Positions 27,021-35,515 of a stretch of 64,000 bases of DNA are shown piece by piece; within the stretch, counting starts at the first letter, position 1; every line of letters starts with the position of its first letter. A program made the position numbers and the translations under genes. The stretch comes from Pseudomonas benzenivorans (lineage in GTDB: Bacteria; Pseudomonadota; Gammaproteobacteria; Pseudomonadales; Pseudomonadaceae), in NCBI RefSeq assembly GCF_024397895.1, contig NZ_CP073346.1:1550001-1614000 (forward strand), written 5' to 3'. The notes beneath the pieces are model-generated. The model searched no databases, was not told where the DNA came from, and worked only from the letters and a program-made list of their open reading frames with translations.

Positions 27021-27671
27021 ATGTTCGTCACCAGCCTTACCTCGACCGACCTGCTGTACCTCGCGCAGGGCGCCTGGACCACCATCCTGCTGACCCTCGG
27101 CGCGATGTTCCTGGGCACCCTAGGCGGCGTGCTCTGCGGCCTGCTGCGGGCCACCCTGCCGCGCGCCACCCTGCCCCTGGCCTGGCTGCTGGACGTGTTC
27201 CGCAGCGTGCCGCTGCTGATCCAGTTCGTCCTGTTCAACTCGCTGAAAAGCATCGCCGGCCTCGACTGGAGCGCCTTCAGCGTCGCCTGTGGGGTGCTGG
27301 GTATCTATGCCGCCGCCTACTGCACCGAGATCGTGCGCAGTGGCGTGCTGGCCGTGTCGCCCAACGTGCGCCGCGCCGCCCGCTCGCTGGGCCTGAACTA
27401 CTGGCAGGACCTGCGTCATATCGTCCTGCCCATGGCCACCCGGGTGGCCTTTCCGGGCTGGCTGAACCTGACGCTGTCGGTGATGAAAGACACCGCCCTG
27501 GTCATGTGGATCGGCATCGTCGAGCTGCTGCGCGCCTCGCAGACCATCGTCACACGCATACAGGAGCCGCTGCTGGTGCTGTGCATCGCCGGGCTCATCT
27601 ACTACTTCATCAGCCTGGTGGTGGCTCGCCTGGGTAACCAACTGGAGAAAAGGTGGCAGGAAAATGATTGA
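27021..27671 (+). CDS. ABC importer, membrane permease 2
   Basis: 216 aa, same polar-amino-acid permease family as its neighbour. The EAA motif is EIVRSGVLAVSPNVRRAA continuing into ARSLGLNYWQDLRHIVLP. Its end overlaps the ATPase gene by 8 bases. Confidence 0.93.
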   Translation: MFVTSLTSTDLLYLAQGAWTTILLTLGAMFLGTLGGVLCGLLRATLPRATLPLAWLLDVFRSVPLLIQFVLFNSLKSIAGLDWSAFSVACGVLGIYAAAYCTEIVRSGVLAVSPNVRRAARSLGLNYWQDLRHIVLPMATRVAFPGWLNLTLSVMKDTALVMWIGIVELLRASQTIVTRIQEPLLVLCIAGLIYYFISLVVARLGNQLEKRWQEND

Positions 27672-28386
27672 GATCGACAACGTACACAAATCCTTCGGCG
27701 ACCTGGACGTGATCAAGGGCGTCAGCCTGACCGTGGACAGGGGCGAGGTGGTGTCCATCATCGGCGGCTCGGGCTCGGGCAAGTCGACCCTGCTGATGTG
27801 CATCAACGGCCTGGAGTCGATCAAGCAGGGCAGCATCCGCGTCGACGGCACCGAGGTCCACGCCAAGGCCACCGACCTCAACAAGCTGCGGCAGAAGATC
27901 GGCATCGTGTTCCAGCAGTGGAACGCCTTCCCCCACCTGACCGTGCTGGAGAACGTCATGCTGGCGCCGCGCAAGGTGCTCGGCCAGAGCCGCCAGGAGG
28001 CCGAGGCCATGGCGGTCAAGCAGCTCACCCACGTGGGCCTGGGCGACAAGCTCAAGGTGTTTCCCGGCAAACTCTCCGGCGGCCAGCAGCAGCGCATGGC
28101 CATCGCCCGCGCCCTGGCCATGTCGCCGGACTACATGCTGTTCGACGAGGCCACCAGCGCCCTCGACCCGCAGCTGGTCGGCGAGGTGCTCGACACCATG
28201 CGCCTGCTCGCCGAGGAAGGCATGACCATGGTCCTGGTGACCCACGAGATCAGCTTCGCCCGCGAGGTGTCCGACCGCGTGGCGTTCTTCCGCAACGGCC
28301 TGGTGCACGAGATCGGCACGCCCGAGCAGGTGCTGGGCAACCCGCAGCGGGCGGAGACCGCCGACTTCCTCAAGTCCGTGCTCTAG
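27664..28386 (+). CDS. ABC importer, ATP-binding subunit
   Basis: 240 aa, HisP/GlnQ type. Walker A GGSGSGKST (residues 36-44), Q-loop VFQQWNAFPH, signature LSGGQQQR, Walker B YMLFDEATSALD and H-loop VTHE are all intact. It energises the uptake system and is the last gene before the REPIN at 28426. Confidence 0.96.
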   Translation: MIEIDNVHKSFGDLDVIKGVSLTVDRGEVVSIIGGSGSGKSTLLMCINGLESIKQGSIRVDGTEVHAKATDLNKLRQKIGIVFQQWNAFPHLTVLENVMLAPRKVLGQSRQEAEAMAVKQLTHVGLGDKLKVFPGKLSGGQQQRMAIARALAMSPDYMLFDEATSALDPQLVGEVLDTMRLLAEEGMTMVLVTHEISFAREVSDRVAFFRNGLVHEIGTPEQVLGNPQRAETADFLKSVL

Positions 28387-28425
28387 TGCGCGGCCTCGGA
28401 ATCATCGTGGCGAAGGCTCCGGCTC

Positions 28426-28484
28426 GTAGGGTGCGCCGTTCGCACCGGCATCCGGTCGTCGGTGGCGCGCACGGCGCGCCCTAC
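28426..28484. repeat. REPIN-like pair of inverted REP elements
   Basis: Left arm GTAGGGTGCGCCGTTCGCACC (28426-28446) and right arm ending GGCGCGCCCTAC (28461-28484) are inverted copies around a 14-base spacer. It lies between the ATPase gene and the next gene and may act as a transcript-end or stabilising structure for the importer mRNA. Confidence 0.7.
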
Positions 28485-28539
28485 ACAGGCCAGCCACTTG
28501 AACAATGGATTGGCGAGACAGCACACCAGGAGTAATTGC

Positions 28540-29571
28540 ATGCGTTCATCGAAAATCATCCATGTGGTCAGCTGCCACGCCGAGGGCGAGGTGGGCGACG
28601 TCATAGTCGGTGGCGTGGCGCCGCCGCCCGGCGACACGCTGTGGGCGCAGTCGCGCTGGATCGCCGAAGACCAGAGCCTGCGCAACTTCATGCTCAACGA
28701 ACCGCGCGGCGGGGTGTTCCGCCACGTCAACCTGCTGGTGCCGGCCAAGGACCCGCGGGCGCAGATGGCCTGGATCATCATGGAGCCGGCCGACACCCCG
28801 CCGATGTCCGGCTCCAACTCGCTGTGCGTGGCCACGGTGCTGCTGGAAAGCGGCATCCTGCCGATGACCGAGCCCGAGACCCGCCTGCTGCTGGAGGCCC
28901 CCGGCGGCCTGATCGAGGCACTGGCCCAGTGCCGCGACGGCAAGGTCGAGCGCGTCGAGGTGACGAACCTGCCGTCCTTCGCCGACAAGCTCGACGCCTG
29001 GATCGAAGTGGAGGGCCTGGGCTCGCTGCAGGTGGACACCGCCTACGGCGGCGACAGTTTCGTGATCGCCGACGCCCAGGCCCTGGGCTTCGCCCTGAAG
29101 GCCGACGAGGCCGCCGACCTGGCCGCCACGGGCCTGAAGATCACCCGCGCGGCCAACGAGCAACTGGGCTTCGTCCATCCGCTGAACCGCGACTGGGACC
29201 ACATTTCCTTCTGCCAGCTGGCCGGCCCTCTGCAGCGCGAGCAGGGCGTGCTGAGCGCCGCCAACGCCGTGGTGATCCGCCCCGGCAAGGTCGACCGTTC
29301 GCCCACCGGCACCGGTTGCTCGGCGCGCATGGCGGTGCTGCACGCCAAGGGCCAGCTGCAGGTCGGCGAGCGCTTTATCGGCCGCTCGATCATCGGCTCG
29401 GAGTTCCACTGCCGTATCGACAGCCTCACCGAGGTGGCCGGGCGCCCGGCGATCATCCCCTGCCTGTCCGGACGGGCCTGGATCACCGGGACCCACCAGC
29501 ACCTGCTCGACCCGAGCGACCCCTGGCCCCAGGGCTATCGCCTGTCCGACACCTGGCCGGTCGAGGCCTGA
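28540..29571 (+). CDS. Proline racemase-superfamily protein, Ser/Thr variant (putative hydroxyproline dehydratase or epimerase)
   Basis: 343 aa, distinct from lhpA. At the two catalytic positions it has Ser90 ([10 protein letters not shown]) and Thr256 ([13 protein letters not shown]) where epimerases have Cys. In the superfamily, Cys/Thr members are trans-3-hydroxy-L-proline dehydratases and Ser/Cys members are epimerases; a Ser/Thr pair makes the reaction hard to predict. Proximity to the aconitase-X gene suggests a role with 3-hydroxyproline isomers. AGGAG precedes the ATG at 28540. It corresponds in position to PA1255 of P. aeruginosa, from memory of that cluster. Confidence 0.85.
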   Translation: MRSSKIIHVVSCHAEGEVGDVIVGGVAPPPGDTLWAQSRWIAEDQSLRNFMLNEPRGGVFRHVNLLVPAKDPRAQMAWIIMEPADTPPMSGSNSLCVATVLLESGILPMTEPETRLLLEAPGGLIEALAQCRDGKVERVEVTNLPSFADKLDAWIEVEGLGSLQVDTAYGGDSFVIADAQALGFALKADEAADLAATGLKITRAANEQLGFVHPLNRDWDHISFCQLAGPLQREQGVLSAANAVVIRPGKVDRSPTGTGCSARMAVLHAKGQLQVGERFIGRSIIGSEFHCRIDSLTEVAGRPAIIPCLSGRAWITGTHQHLLDPSDPWPQGYRLSDTWPVEA

Positions 29572-29675
29572 TCCCGAGCACACCACTCGCCAGCCGCGCT
29601 GGCGAGCGTGGAAAAGCAACAGCCAGCTACCCCGTTTAAGTGAGCGAAATTTGGCTGGCATTTTTCCGCTCAAAA

Positions 29676-29691
29676 GATATCGTATACGAAA
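29676..29691. promoter_or_regulatory. GTATAC operator upstream of the deaminase gene
   Basis: GATATCGTATACGAAA with the same 10-bp perfect palindrome TCGTATACGA (29680-29689) as at 23601. It lies 32 bases before the start codon and indicates that the deaminase and dehydrogenase genes have their own promoter under the same repressor. Confidence 0.65.
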
Positions 29692-29720
29692 TACTTTCAA
29701 ACTGCCCAGGAGGCAACACC

Positions 29721-30668
29721 ATGAACAGCAACATCTTCACCGGCACCATCCCCGCCCTGATGACCCCCTGCACCGCCGAGCGCAAGCCGGACTTCGATGC
29801 CTTGGTGCGCAAGGGCCGCGAAATGATCGAAGCCGGCATGAGCGCGGTGGTCTACTGCGGCTCCATGGGCGACTGGCCGTTGCTCACCGAGGCCGAACGC
29901 CAGGAAGGGGTGGCGCGCCTGGTCGCTGCAGGCATCCCGACGATCGTCGGCACTGGTGCGGTGAACAGTCGCGAAGCAGTATCCCACGCAGCCCACGCAG
30001 CCAAAGTCGGCGCCCACGGCCTGATGGTCATCCCGCGGGTTTTGTCCCGTGGCGCTTCGCCAGCCGCCCAGCAAGCGCACTTCTCCGCCATTCTCGAAGC
30101 GGCGCCGAAGCTTCCGGCGGTGATCTACAACAGCCCGTACTACGGCTTTGCAACCCGCGCCGAACTGTTTTTCAAGCTGCGTCGCCAGTACCCCAATCTG
30201 ATCGGCTTCAAGGAATTCGGAGGCGCCGCCGACATGCGCTACGCCGCCGAGCACATCACCTCGCAGGATGACGAAGTGATTCTCATGGCCGGCGTCGATA
30301 CCCAGGTTATGCATGGCTTCGTCAATTGCGGTGCGACCGGCGCCATCACCGGTATCGGCAACGCCTTGCCGCGTGAAGTGCTGCAGCTGGTCGAACTGAG
30401 CAAGCAGGCCGCCAAGGGCGACGCCATTGCCCGCCGCCGCGCCCTGGAGCTGTCCGAGGCGCTGAACGTGCTGTCGTCTTTCGACGAAGGCACCGACCTG
30501 GTTCTCTACTACAAACACCTGATGGTGCTGGGCGGCGACCAGGAATACGCCCTGCACTTCAACGAAACCGATGCGCTCAGCGACGCCCAACGTAACTACG
30601 CCGAGACCCAGTACAAGCTGTTCCGCCAGTGGTACGCCAACTGGTCGGCCGAACAGAACCTCGCCTGA
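29721..30668 (+). CDS. lhpC: Pyrroline-4-hydroxy-2-carboxylate deaminase (DapA/DHDPS family)
   Basis: 315 aa, TIM-barrel of the dihydrodipicolinate synthase family. The Schiff-base lysine is K164 in IGFKEFGG and the helper tyrosine is Y136 in VIYNSPYYG. In hydroxyproline clusters this family converts pyrroline-4-hydroxy-2-carboxylate to 2-oxoglutarate semialdehyde with loss of ammonia, which fits its neighbours; a true DapA role is unlikely here. AGGAGG lies before the ATG at 29721; the frame upstream would include the operator. Confidence 0.92.
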   Translation: MNSNIFTGTIPALMTPCTAERKPDFDALVRKGREMIEAGMSAVVYCGSMGDWPLLTEAERQEGVARLVAAGIPTIVGTGAVNSREAVSHAAHAAKVGAHGLMVIPRVLSRGASPAAQQAHFSAILEAAPKLPAVIYNSPYYGFATRAELFFKLRRQYPNLIGFKEFGGAADMRYAAEHITSQDDEVILMAGVDTQVMHGFVNCGATGAITGIGNALPREVLQLVELSKQAAKGDAIARRRALELSEALNVLSSFDEGTDLVLYYKHLMVLGGDQEYALHFNETDALSDAQRNYAETQYKLFRQWYANWSAEQNLA

Positions 30669-30809
30669 TCGCTGTACTTCGGCCGGGTGCTTCCAGCGAA
30701 TCCGGCCGGTCTGGCATGCAATAGCCGCGTCGATCGGCCGTTTGCCGAGCCCAACTTGACAGCTAAGGCCTTTCCTTACGTGTTCCTAGGCCCTCAACAG
30801 GAGCTAACA

Positions 30810-32394
30810 ATGCCCGCTACCATCGGCCACAACTTCATCGCCGGCGGCCGCAGCGCTGCCGGTGAGGTCATCCTGCAGAGCCTCGACGCCACGACCGGCG
30901 AGGCGCTGCCCTACAGCTTCCACCAGGCCACCGCGGACGAGGTGGCTGCCGCCCCCGGGCGGCGGCGAGAGCGCTTACCCGCTTTTCCGTAACCTGGCGG
31001 CCAGCCGCCGCGCCGAATTCCTCGAGGCCATCGCCGACGAGATCGACGCCCTGGGCGAGGACTTCGTCGAGCTGGTGTGCCGCGAGACCGCCCTGCCCAC
31101 CGCGCGTATCCAGGGCGAGCGCGGCCGCACCAGCAACCAGATGCGCCTGTTCGCCCAGGTGTTGCGCCGTGGCGATTTCCATGGCGCGCGCATCGACCGT
31201 GCGCTGCCCGAGCGCCAGCCGCTGCCGCGCCCGGACCTGCGTCAGTACCGCATCGGCCTGGGGCCGGTGGCGGTGTTCGGCGCCAGCAATTTTCCCCTGG
31301 CCTTCTCCACCGCCGGCGGCGACACGGCCGCGGCCCTGGCCGCCGGCTGCCCGGTGGTGTTCAAGGCCCACAGCGGCCACATGGCCACCGCCGGGTGCGT
31401 GGCCGATGCGATCCTGCGTGCGGCGGAAAAAACCGCCATGCCGGCCGGGGTATTCAACATGATCTACGGCGCCGGGGTCGGCGCCGACCTGGTCAGGCAC
31501 CCGGCGATCCAGGCGGTCGGCTTCACCGGCTCGCTCAAGGGCGGCCGGGGGCTGTGCGACCTGGCCGCGGCGCGCCCGCAGCCGATCCCGGTGTTCGCCG
31601 AGATGAGTTCGATCAACCCGGTGGTGCTGCTGCCGGCGGCGCTGAAGAGCCGCGGCGCGCAAATCGCCGGCGAGCTGACCGGCTCGGTGCTGCTCGGCGG
31701 CGGCCAGTTCTGCACCAGTCCGGGCCTGGTGATCGGCCTGCGTTCGACCGAGTTCAGCGCGTTCGTGCAGGACTTCGCCGCCAGGATGGCCGCGCAGCCG
31801 GCCCAGACCATGCTCAACGCCGGCACCTTGGCCAGTTACCACACCGGCCTGGCGCGGCTGCACGCTCACCCGGGCATCCGCCACCTGGCCGGCAGTGCAC
31901 AGGCGGGCCGGCAGGCCCGGCCGCAGCTGTTCCAGGCCGACGCCCGCCTGCTGCTGGAGGGCGACGAACTGCTGCAGGAAGAGGTGTTCGGGCCGGCCAC
32001 CGTGCTGGTCGAGGTGGCCGACCAGGCCGAGTTGGAGCGGGCGCTGCGCGGCCTGCACGGCCAGCTCACTGCCACGCTGATCGCCGAACCGGCGGACCTG
32101 GACGACTGTGCGCCCCTGCTGGCGCTGCTCGAGCAGAAGGCCGGGCGCCTGCTGTTCAACGGCTATCCGACCGGCGTCGAGGTGTGCGACGCCATGGTCC
32201 ACGGCGGCCCCTACCCGGCCACCTCGGACGCCCGCGGCACCTCGGTCGGCAGCGCGGCGATCGAGCGCTTCCTGCGTCCGGTCTGCTACCAGAACTGCCC
32301 GGACGCACTGCTGCCGGCCGCACTGCAGAATGCCAACCCCCTGGGCATCGCCCGCCTGGTGAACGGCGAGACCACGCGGGAGCGCCTGGACTGA
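30810..32394 (+). pseudogene. 2-Oxoglutarate-semialdehyde dehydrogenase, frameshifted
   Basis: Aldehyde dehydrogenase of the KGSADH III type, the last step to 2-oxoglutarate. The ATG at 30810 (AGGAG upstream) opens the expected N-terminus (MPATIGHNFIAGGRSAAGEV), but this frame ends at about 30992. The rest of the protein (AYPLFRNLAASRRAEFLEAI onward) is in another frame from about 30970 to 32394. The break lies in the GC-only run at about 30950-30970. Joined, the product would be about 527 aa, the family length. The catalytic Cys (GGGQFCTSPG) and Glu (VFAEMSS) are present downstream. Everything but the frame is intact, so it is either a recent mutation or a base-calling error. Confidence 0.85.
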
Positions 32395-32428
32395 ACGCCT
32401 TTGGCGGACAGTTCGGCGTTTCCCTTTC

Positions 32429-32453
32429 GCCCCGGCATTGCCGGGGCTTTTTT
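32429..32453 (+). terminator. Rho-independent terminator after the dehydrogenase gene
   Basis: Perfect 8-bp stem GCCCCGGC (32429-32436) with GCCGGGGC (32440-32447), loop ATT, then six T's. It ends the hydroxyproline plus-strand unit, 35 bases after the stop. Confidence 0.9.
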
Positions 32454-32467
32454 ATCCAGTCAGCCCA

Positions 32468-33478
32468 TCATCCGGCGACGATCAGCGCCCTGAGGTCGTC
32501 GTACAGGGCCTGGGGAATCTGCACGCCCTGCCCGGCGCTGCGCCCCCGGGCCTCGTAGCGGCGCTGCGAAGGCAGGCGCGCGCCCTGGCCCTGGATGCTG
32601 GCGAACAGGGTCTCGGCGCGCCCCAGGTGGCGGTCGGCGTCCTCGCCGAGAAAGCGCCGTGGGTCCAGGGCGATGATCAGCTCGCCGTGATAGGGCGATG
32701 ACCGGCTGCCGGCGTCGAACGCCAGGGATTCGGCGCTGGTCAGGTCGCCGATCAGCGGGCCGGCGATCAGCTCGACCATGGCCGCCAGGGCCGAGCCCTT
32801 GTGCCCGCCGAAGGTCAGCATGGCGCCGTTCAGCACGGCGGCGGCATCGGTGCTGGGCTGACCCTGGGCATCGATGCCCCAGCCCAGGGGAATCGGCTGG
32901 CCGGCACGGCGGTGCAGCTCGATGTCGCCGCGGGCGATGGCGCTGGTGGCGAAGTCGAAGATAAAGGGGTGGCGGCCCGACCGCGGCCAGCCGAAGGCGA
33001 TCGGGTTGGTGCCGAATACCGGCTGGGTGCCGCCCGCCGGCGCCACCCAGGCATGGCTGGGGGTGCAGGCCAGGGCCACCAGCCCGGCATCGGTCAGGGC
33101 TTCGATCTCCACCCACAGGGCGGAGAAGTGCACGCAGCGGTTTATCGCCAGGGCGGCGATTCCCGAGTCCCGGGCCTTGGCCAGCAGGACGGGCAGACCG
33201 GCCTGAAAGGCCAGCTGGGAAAAGCCGCCCCGGGCATCGACGCGGACGATCGAGGGGGCCTGGTCGATCACCTCGGGCTCGGCATCGGCGGCCACCTTGC
33301 CGGCCTTGAGCGAGCTGACGCAGCCGAGCAGCCGGTACAGGCCGTGGGAAGCGCAACCGTCACGCTCACCGGCCAGCACCGTGGCCGTCACCGCCTGCAC
33401 GTGGGGCTCGCTGAAGCCATTGCTGCGCAGGATGTCCTGCGCCAGTTCGCGCGCTTGTTCCAGGGTCAATCGAATCAC
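32468..33478 (-). CDS. dpkA: Delta-1-pyrroline-2-carboxylate / piperideine-2-carboxylate reductase
   Basis: 336 aa, Ldh2/MDH2-type NAD(P)H oxidoreductase. Features: the N-terminal LTLEQARELAQDILRSNGFS, the His of AINRCVHFSALW in the active region, the nucleotide-binding segment GTNPIAFGWPRSGRHPFIFD, and a C-terminal REMOVED-type helix absent from classical LDH. It reduces pyrroline-2-carboxylate, the product of 3-hydroxyproline dehydration, to L-proline. The start is a GTG at 33478 with AGAGGAG eight bases upstream. It converges on the rest of the island. Confidence 0.9.
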   Translation of the reverse strand: MIRLTLEQARELAQDILRSNGFSEPHVQAVTATVLAGERDGCASHGLYRLLGCVSSLKAGKVAADAEPEVIDQAPSIVRVDARGGFSQLAFQAGLPVLLAKARDSGIAALAINRCVHFSALWVEIEALTDAGLVALACTPSHAWVAPAGGTQPVFGTNPIAFGWPRSGRHPFIFDFATSAIARGDIELHRRAGQPIPLGWGIDAQGQPSTDAAAVLNGAMLTFGGHKGSALAAMVELIAGPLIGDLTSAESLAFDAGSRSSPYHGELIIALDPRRFLGEDADRHLGRAETLFASIQGQGARLPSQRRYEARGRSAGQGVQIPQALYDDLRALIVAG

Positions 33479-33492
33479 GGTGCGGCTCCTCT

Positions 33493-33509
33493 GCTAACCA
33501 ACGGTTAGC
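33493..33509. promoter_or_regulatory. Inverted repeat before dpkA
   Basis: GCTAACC-AAC-GGTTAGC, a perfect 7-bp dyad 14 bases upstream of the GTG start, just before the ribosome site. It could be an operator or a weak hairpin in the leader; it does not resemble the GTATAC sites. Confidence 0.35.
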
Positions 33510-33579
33510 GTGGCGCCTCGAACCGGGAGCGGCTTGAGCTGTTTAGCCCAGGGAACTGACGAATTCGGCACAGTCGCGC

Positions 33580-34053
33580 TCAGGCGAACTGCTCGCGCAT
33601 CCAGACCAGGTACTCGGCCGCGCCGGCCTCGCCCTCGCTCGGCGCCCAGGGCGCGCGCTCGCCCTCGCCGACCGGCCGGTAGGGACCGGCCTTGCACTCG
33701 AACAGGATGCTGTCGGCCTGCAGCACCACCAGAGCGTGGAACACCCCGGGCGGCAGGTCGACGCCGACGCAGTCGCCGCCGGCCTCCAGCAGCTGCCTGT
33801 CGCGCAGCTCACCCTGGTCGTCGAAGATCAGCAGGCCCAGGCGCCCCTTGAGCACCAGCAGAGTCTCGGCCTTGTCCGCCGAGAGGTGACGGTGCGGCGG
33901 GATGTAGGTGTCCGGCTGCAGGCCCACGGCCATGCGGTGGCACGGCTCCTCCATCTGGTGGAAGTTGTGGTGCTGACGCTGGCGCGGGTTGGCTGCGGCC
34001 TGCGCGGCCAGTTCGCCGAACAGTCGTCGATCGAGCAGGCGTGGCGCGCTCAT
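33580..34053 (-). CDS. WbuC-like cupin-fold metalloprotein
   Basis: 157 aa. The cupin metal-binding pattern is visible as YIPPHRHLSADKAETLLVLKG with the second motif DLPPGVFHALVVL. An N-terminal HHNFHQMEEPCHRM segment is typical of the WbuC branch, found near polysaccharide genes in enterics and here downstream of hpt. Function is not established. It follows hpt by 3 bases and is probably co-translated with it. Confidence 0.85.
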   Translation of the reverse strand: MSAPRLLDRRLFGELAAQAAANPRQRQHHNFHQMEEPCHRMAVGLQPDTYIPPHRHLSADKAETLLVLKGRLGLLIFDDQGELRDRQLLEAGGDCVGVDLPPGVFHALVVLQADSILFECKAGPYRPVGEGERAPWAPSEGEAGAAEYLVWMREQFA

Positions 34054-34056
34054 GGC

Positions 34057-34614
34057 TCAGAGGCCCTTGACCGCGAAGATACCGGCGGCATTGCGCCAGT
34101 AGCCCTTGTAGTCCATGCCATAGCCGAAGATGTAGCGGTCGATGCACGGCAGGCCGACGTAATCGGCCTTGAGGTCCGGACGCGCCTTGCGGTCGTGATC
34201 CTTGTCGATCAGCACCGCGGTGTGCACCGCCGCCGCGCCGGCATGACGGCAGAAGTCGATGATCGCGCCGAGGGTGTGCCCTTCGTCGAGGATGTCGTCG
34301 ATGATCAGCACATCGCGGTCGATAAAGGAGATCTCCGGCTTGGCCTTCCAGAACAGTTCGCCGCCGCTGGTCTCGTTGCGGTAGCGGGTGGCGTGCAGGT
34401 AGGACAGCTCCAGGGGGAAGTCCAGCTTGGGCAGCAGCTTGCCGGAGAAGATCAGGCCGCCGTTCATCACGCAGAACACCACGGGGTTGCGCTCGGCCAG
34501 CTCGCCGTTGATCGCCGCGGCGACCTGGTCGATGGCGGCCTCCACTTGGGCCTCGGTGTACAGGCAGTCGGCTTCTGCCATGACTTGGCGTATGTGCGCG
34601 AGATCGGCGGGCAT
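34057..34614 (-). CDS. hpt: Hypoxanthine-guanine phosphoribosyltransferase
   Basis: 185 aa. Salvages hypoxanthine and guanine with PRPP to IMP and GMP. The PRPP-binding loop is VLIIDDILDEGHTLG, the purine contact region lies near KADYVGLPCIDRYIFGYGMD, and an N-terminal VVFCVMNGGLIF segment holds the pyrophosphate loop. GAGGA precedes the ATG at 34614; the open frame runs 34 codons further without conservation. It diverges from upp. Confidence 0.94.
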   Translation of the reverse strand: MPADLAHIRQVMAEADCLYTEAQVEAAIDQVAAAINGELAERNPVVFCVMNGGLIFSGKLLPKLDFPLELSYLHATRYRNETSGGELFWKAKPEISFIDRDVLIIDDILDEGHTLGAIIDFCRHAGAAAVHTAVLIDKDHDRKARPDLKADYVGLPCIDRYIFGYGMDYKGYWRNAAGIFAVKGL

Positions 34615-34874
34615 GATGATTCCTCTTCGGTAAGCGGCACTGCGCCAGGCAGAGAACCTGATCGGTGCGTCAAAATAAAAGTCGGCAAAGGTACGCATCC
34701 GGCCGCCAGGGGGCAAGCCCCGGCGGACAAACGTCCCAACCAGGCGGTTTTCTCGGCGAACGGGGCGATATTAAACGCAAACCTCCGGCAAGACTCGGCA
34801 AACCGCGCACCACTTGGCCGACGCAATGCATTACTCTAACGCCATTTTTCGCCCGTCCCGCCGGAGATCCGCCC

Positions 34875-35513
34875 ATGCCCATCCTCGAGATCCGCCACCC
34901 GCTGATCCGCCACAAGCTCGGCCTGATGCGCCGCGCCGACATCAGCACGAAGAACTTCCGCGAACTGGCCCAGGAAGTCGGTGCCCTGCTGACCTACGAG
35001 GCGACCAAGGACCTGCCCCTGGAAAGCTACGAGATTCCCGGCTGGGCCGGCCCGGTGCAGGTGGAGAAGATCTCCGGCAAGAAGATCACCGTGGTGCCGA
35101 TCCTGCGCGCCGGCATCGGCATGCTCGACGGCGTGCTCAGCCTGATCCCCGGGGCCAAGGTCAGCGCCGTGGGCGTGGCGCGCAACGAGCAAACCCTGCA
35201 GGCCCATACCTACCTGGAGAAACTGGTGCCGGAGATCAACGAGCGCCTGGCCATGATCATCGACCCGATGCTCGCCACCGGCGGCTCCATGGTCGCCACC
35301 ATCGACCTGCTGAAGAAGGCCGGCTGCAAGGAGATCCGCGCCATGGTGCTGGTCGCCGCGCCCGAAGGCATCAAGGTGGTCAATGATGCCCACCCGGACG
35401 TGAAGATCTACACCGCCTCGATCGACGAGCGCCTCAACGAGCACGGCTACATCATTCCCGGCCTGGGCGATGCCGGCGACAAGATCTTCGGCACCAAGCA
35501 GAAGGACGCCTGA
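34875..35513 (+). CDS. upp: Uracil phosphoribosyltransferase
   Basis: 212 aa; uracil + PRPP to UMP. Features: the standard N-terminus [18 protein letters not shown], the PRPP loop [20 protein letters not shown], and the C-terminal uracil-binding [21 protein letters not shown] lies before the ATG at 34875. The permease gene uraA begins three bases after the stop, making a salvage operon. Confidence 0.97.
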   Translation: MPILEIRHPLIRHKLGLMRRADISTKNFRELAQEVGALLTYEATKDLPLESYEIPGWAGPVQVEKISGKKITVVPILRAGIGMLDGVLSLIPGAKVSAVGVARNEQTLQAHTYLEKLVPEINERLAMIIDPMLATGGSMVATIDLLKKAGCKEIRAMVLVAAPEGIKVVNDAHPDVKIYTASIDERLNEHGYIIPGLGDAGDKIFGTKQKDA

Positions 35514-35515
35514 GC

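Noticed and set aside
24623..27253. Minus-strand open frame of 876 codons opposite the aconitase-X and permease genes
   Set aside because: It spans three well-supported plus-strand genes and their gaps, gives a Gly/His/Gln/Arg-rich sequence without domains, and is explained by codon bias.
34615..34874. Purine or other riboswitch between hpt and upp
   Set aside because: No conserved aptamer core or terminator/anti-terminator pair could be recognised in the GC-rich leader sequences.
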